A stretch of DNA of 20,742 nt, taken from NCBI GenBank assembly GCA_009774465.1, contig VSNT01000070.1, forward strand, positions 1 through 20,742, read 5' to 3'. The number at the start of each line of letters is the position of its first letter. The first letter of the stretch is position 1. Of the stretch, positions 20,325-20,742 are shown in pieces. The notes under the pieces are model-generated. The model saw nothing but the letters and a program-made list of their open reading frames with translations. It ran no database searches and had not been told where the DNA came from. The stretch is from Lachnospiraceae bacterium (GTDB lineage: Bacteria > Bacillota_A > Clostridia > Lachnospirales > Lachnospiraceae). Position numbers and translations under genes: made by a program.

Positions 20325-20546
20325 TTACTTTTCTTTCGCCAGTGTAGCCTTTTCTGGTGGAATTTCCAGATTAAAAAGCTGGCTTATTTTAGAGACGGAC
20401 TCCCTGTGGTATGTACGTCCATTAACAATTGAACTGGTATGCTGGCGGCTCCAGCACATTTTAGCTGCAAGATCGTTTGTGTCCATATCTGCATCAATCA
20501 TTGCTTTTTTCACATCTTTGCTCCAAGGTGACAAGTATTTTTTCAT
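20325..20546 (-). CDS. XRE/Cro-type helix-turn-helix regulator
   Basis: A 73-residue DNA-binding protein. The helix-turn-helix covers about residues 20-60: MDTNDLAAKMCWSRQHTSSI then VNGRTYHRESVSKISQLFNL, with the LAxKMxxSxQxxSxIxNGR pattern of the XRE family. The ATG at 20546 follows AGTAGGT at about 6 nt. It is the first gene of the minus-strand string in the element and has no extra domain, so it may be a Cro-like regulator. It lies next to the repeat-rich AT-rich region at the right edge. Confidence 0.82.
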   Translation of the reverse strand: MKKYLSPWSKDVKKAMIDADMDTNDLAAKMCWSRQHTSSIVNGRTYHRESVSKISQLFNLEIPPEKATLAKEK

Positions 20547-20597
20547 CGCATTACCTACTGTTTTACTTTACTTTTTAATGTGTGTATTCTAAAATAA

Positions 20598-20725
20598 AAA
20601 TAGCGTTTTTTTACACTATGGCTGAATTTGCTTATTTATGGAAGGCAGCCTTTATTTTGATATTTCTTTTTCAAAAGATATTTTTACCAGAAATATCTTT
20701 TGTTTGTGTACTTTTTACGCTATTT
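20598..20725. promoter_or_regulatory. Repeat-rich upstream region of the HTH gene (putative operators)
   Basis: Two inverted 9-bp arms, AAATAGCGT (20598-20606) and ACGCTATTT (20717-20725), lie 110 bp apart and both continue into a T- or A-rich block and then an ACAC. Between them is a perfect 11-bp inverted repeat, AAAAGATATTT and AAATATCTTTT (20673-20701, 7-nt loop). No T-run follows it. The layout suits operators around a promoter region controlled by the adjacent HTH protein; this is inferred. Confidence 0.35.
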
Positions 20726-20742
20726 ATCGGTTGGTTATATAT

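Larger units (their letters stand above)
16848..20742. mobile_element. Left part of an integrated serine-recombinase element in cotJC (extends beyond window)
   Basis: From the break in cotJC to the window edge, gene content changes from chromosomal core genes to recombinase, HTH regulator, zinc-ribbon, YopX-like and other small proteins typical of conjugative elements or prophages. All are on the minus strand, against the cotJ operon. The base composition is more AT-rich than the flanking core genes. No conjugation or phage structural genes are in view, so the class of element cannot be decided. At least 3.9 kb is present; the right end and the remainder of cotJC must lie beyond 20742 if the element is intact. 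Confidence 0.75.

Noticed and set aside
1..20742. tRNA, rRNA or CRISPR arrays
   Set aside because: I saw no cloverleaf-like sequences with TTC-loop features, no rRNA segments and no regularly spaced direct repeats on reading both strands.

Overview
The window looks like chromosomal DNA from an AT-rich, anaerobic, spore-forming Firmicute, most likely a Lachnospiraceae-type clostridium. The evidence is strong purine-rich ribosome binding sites, a spore-coat cotJ operon, a clostridial [FeFe] hydrogenase, FeoAB, a DUF1292 protein and an ECF sigma/anti-sigma pair. The genus-level placement is inference.

Region 1 (1-2916, minus strand) is a tight operon: a GtrA-family membrane protein, an unnamed protein with a possible nuclease core and a C-terminal winged helix, miaB, and the first 86 codons of mutS, which runs off the left edge. 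Gaps are 3-10 bp. Region 2 (3064-5122, minus) is an ECF sigma factor followed by a membrane anti-sigma factor with a large external domain; an ECF-type promoter lies just upstream and suggests autoregulation. Region 3 (5148-8059, minus) holds a GH13/GlgX-like protein that appears to have lost two of its three catalytic carboxylates, a translationally overlapping DUF5662 gene, and a very cysteine-rich small protein with its own late-sporulation-like promoter and a perfect 12-bp terminator stem.

Region 4 (8152-13403) has a DUF1292 gene on the plus strand converging on a minus-strand operon of [FeFe] hydrogenase, gltX and a UvrD/PcrA-type helicase. Region 5 (13455-15752) is feoAB. Region 6 (15811-16847, plus) is the spore coat operon cotJA-cotJB-cotJC.

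The main discovery is at the end of cotJC. Its reading frame follows the manganese-catalase family up to about codon 176 (all five predicted Mn ligands present), then switches to unrelated AT-rich sequence. Within about 25 bp the stop codon of a large serine recombinase appears on the opposite strand. From there to the right edge (about 3.9 kb) all recognisable genes are accessory-element genes: the recombinase, a coupled 44-aa ORF, a 101-bp inverted-repeat structure, three small linked ORFs including a YopX-like one, a zinc-ribbon protein and an HTH regulator. This is the architecture of an element integrated into a sporulation gene, comparable to the skin element in sigK or SPbeta in spsM. 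It may excise during sporulation to rebuild cotJC. The far end of the element lies outside the window, so reconstitution cannot be shown here.

A second, independent observation links two spore-like loci. The promoter regions of cotJA and of the cysteine-rich gene share GGWACC-N15-CATATKATA with identical spacing, matching the SigK-type AC-N16-CATANNNTA pattern.
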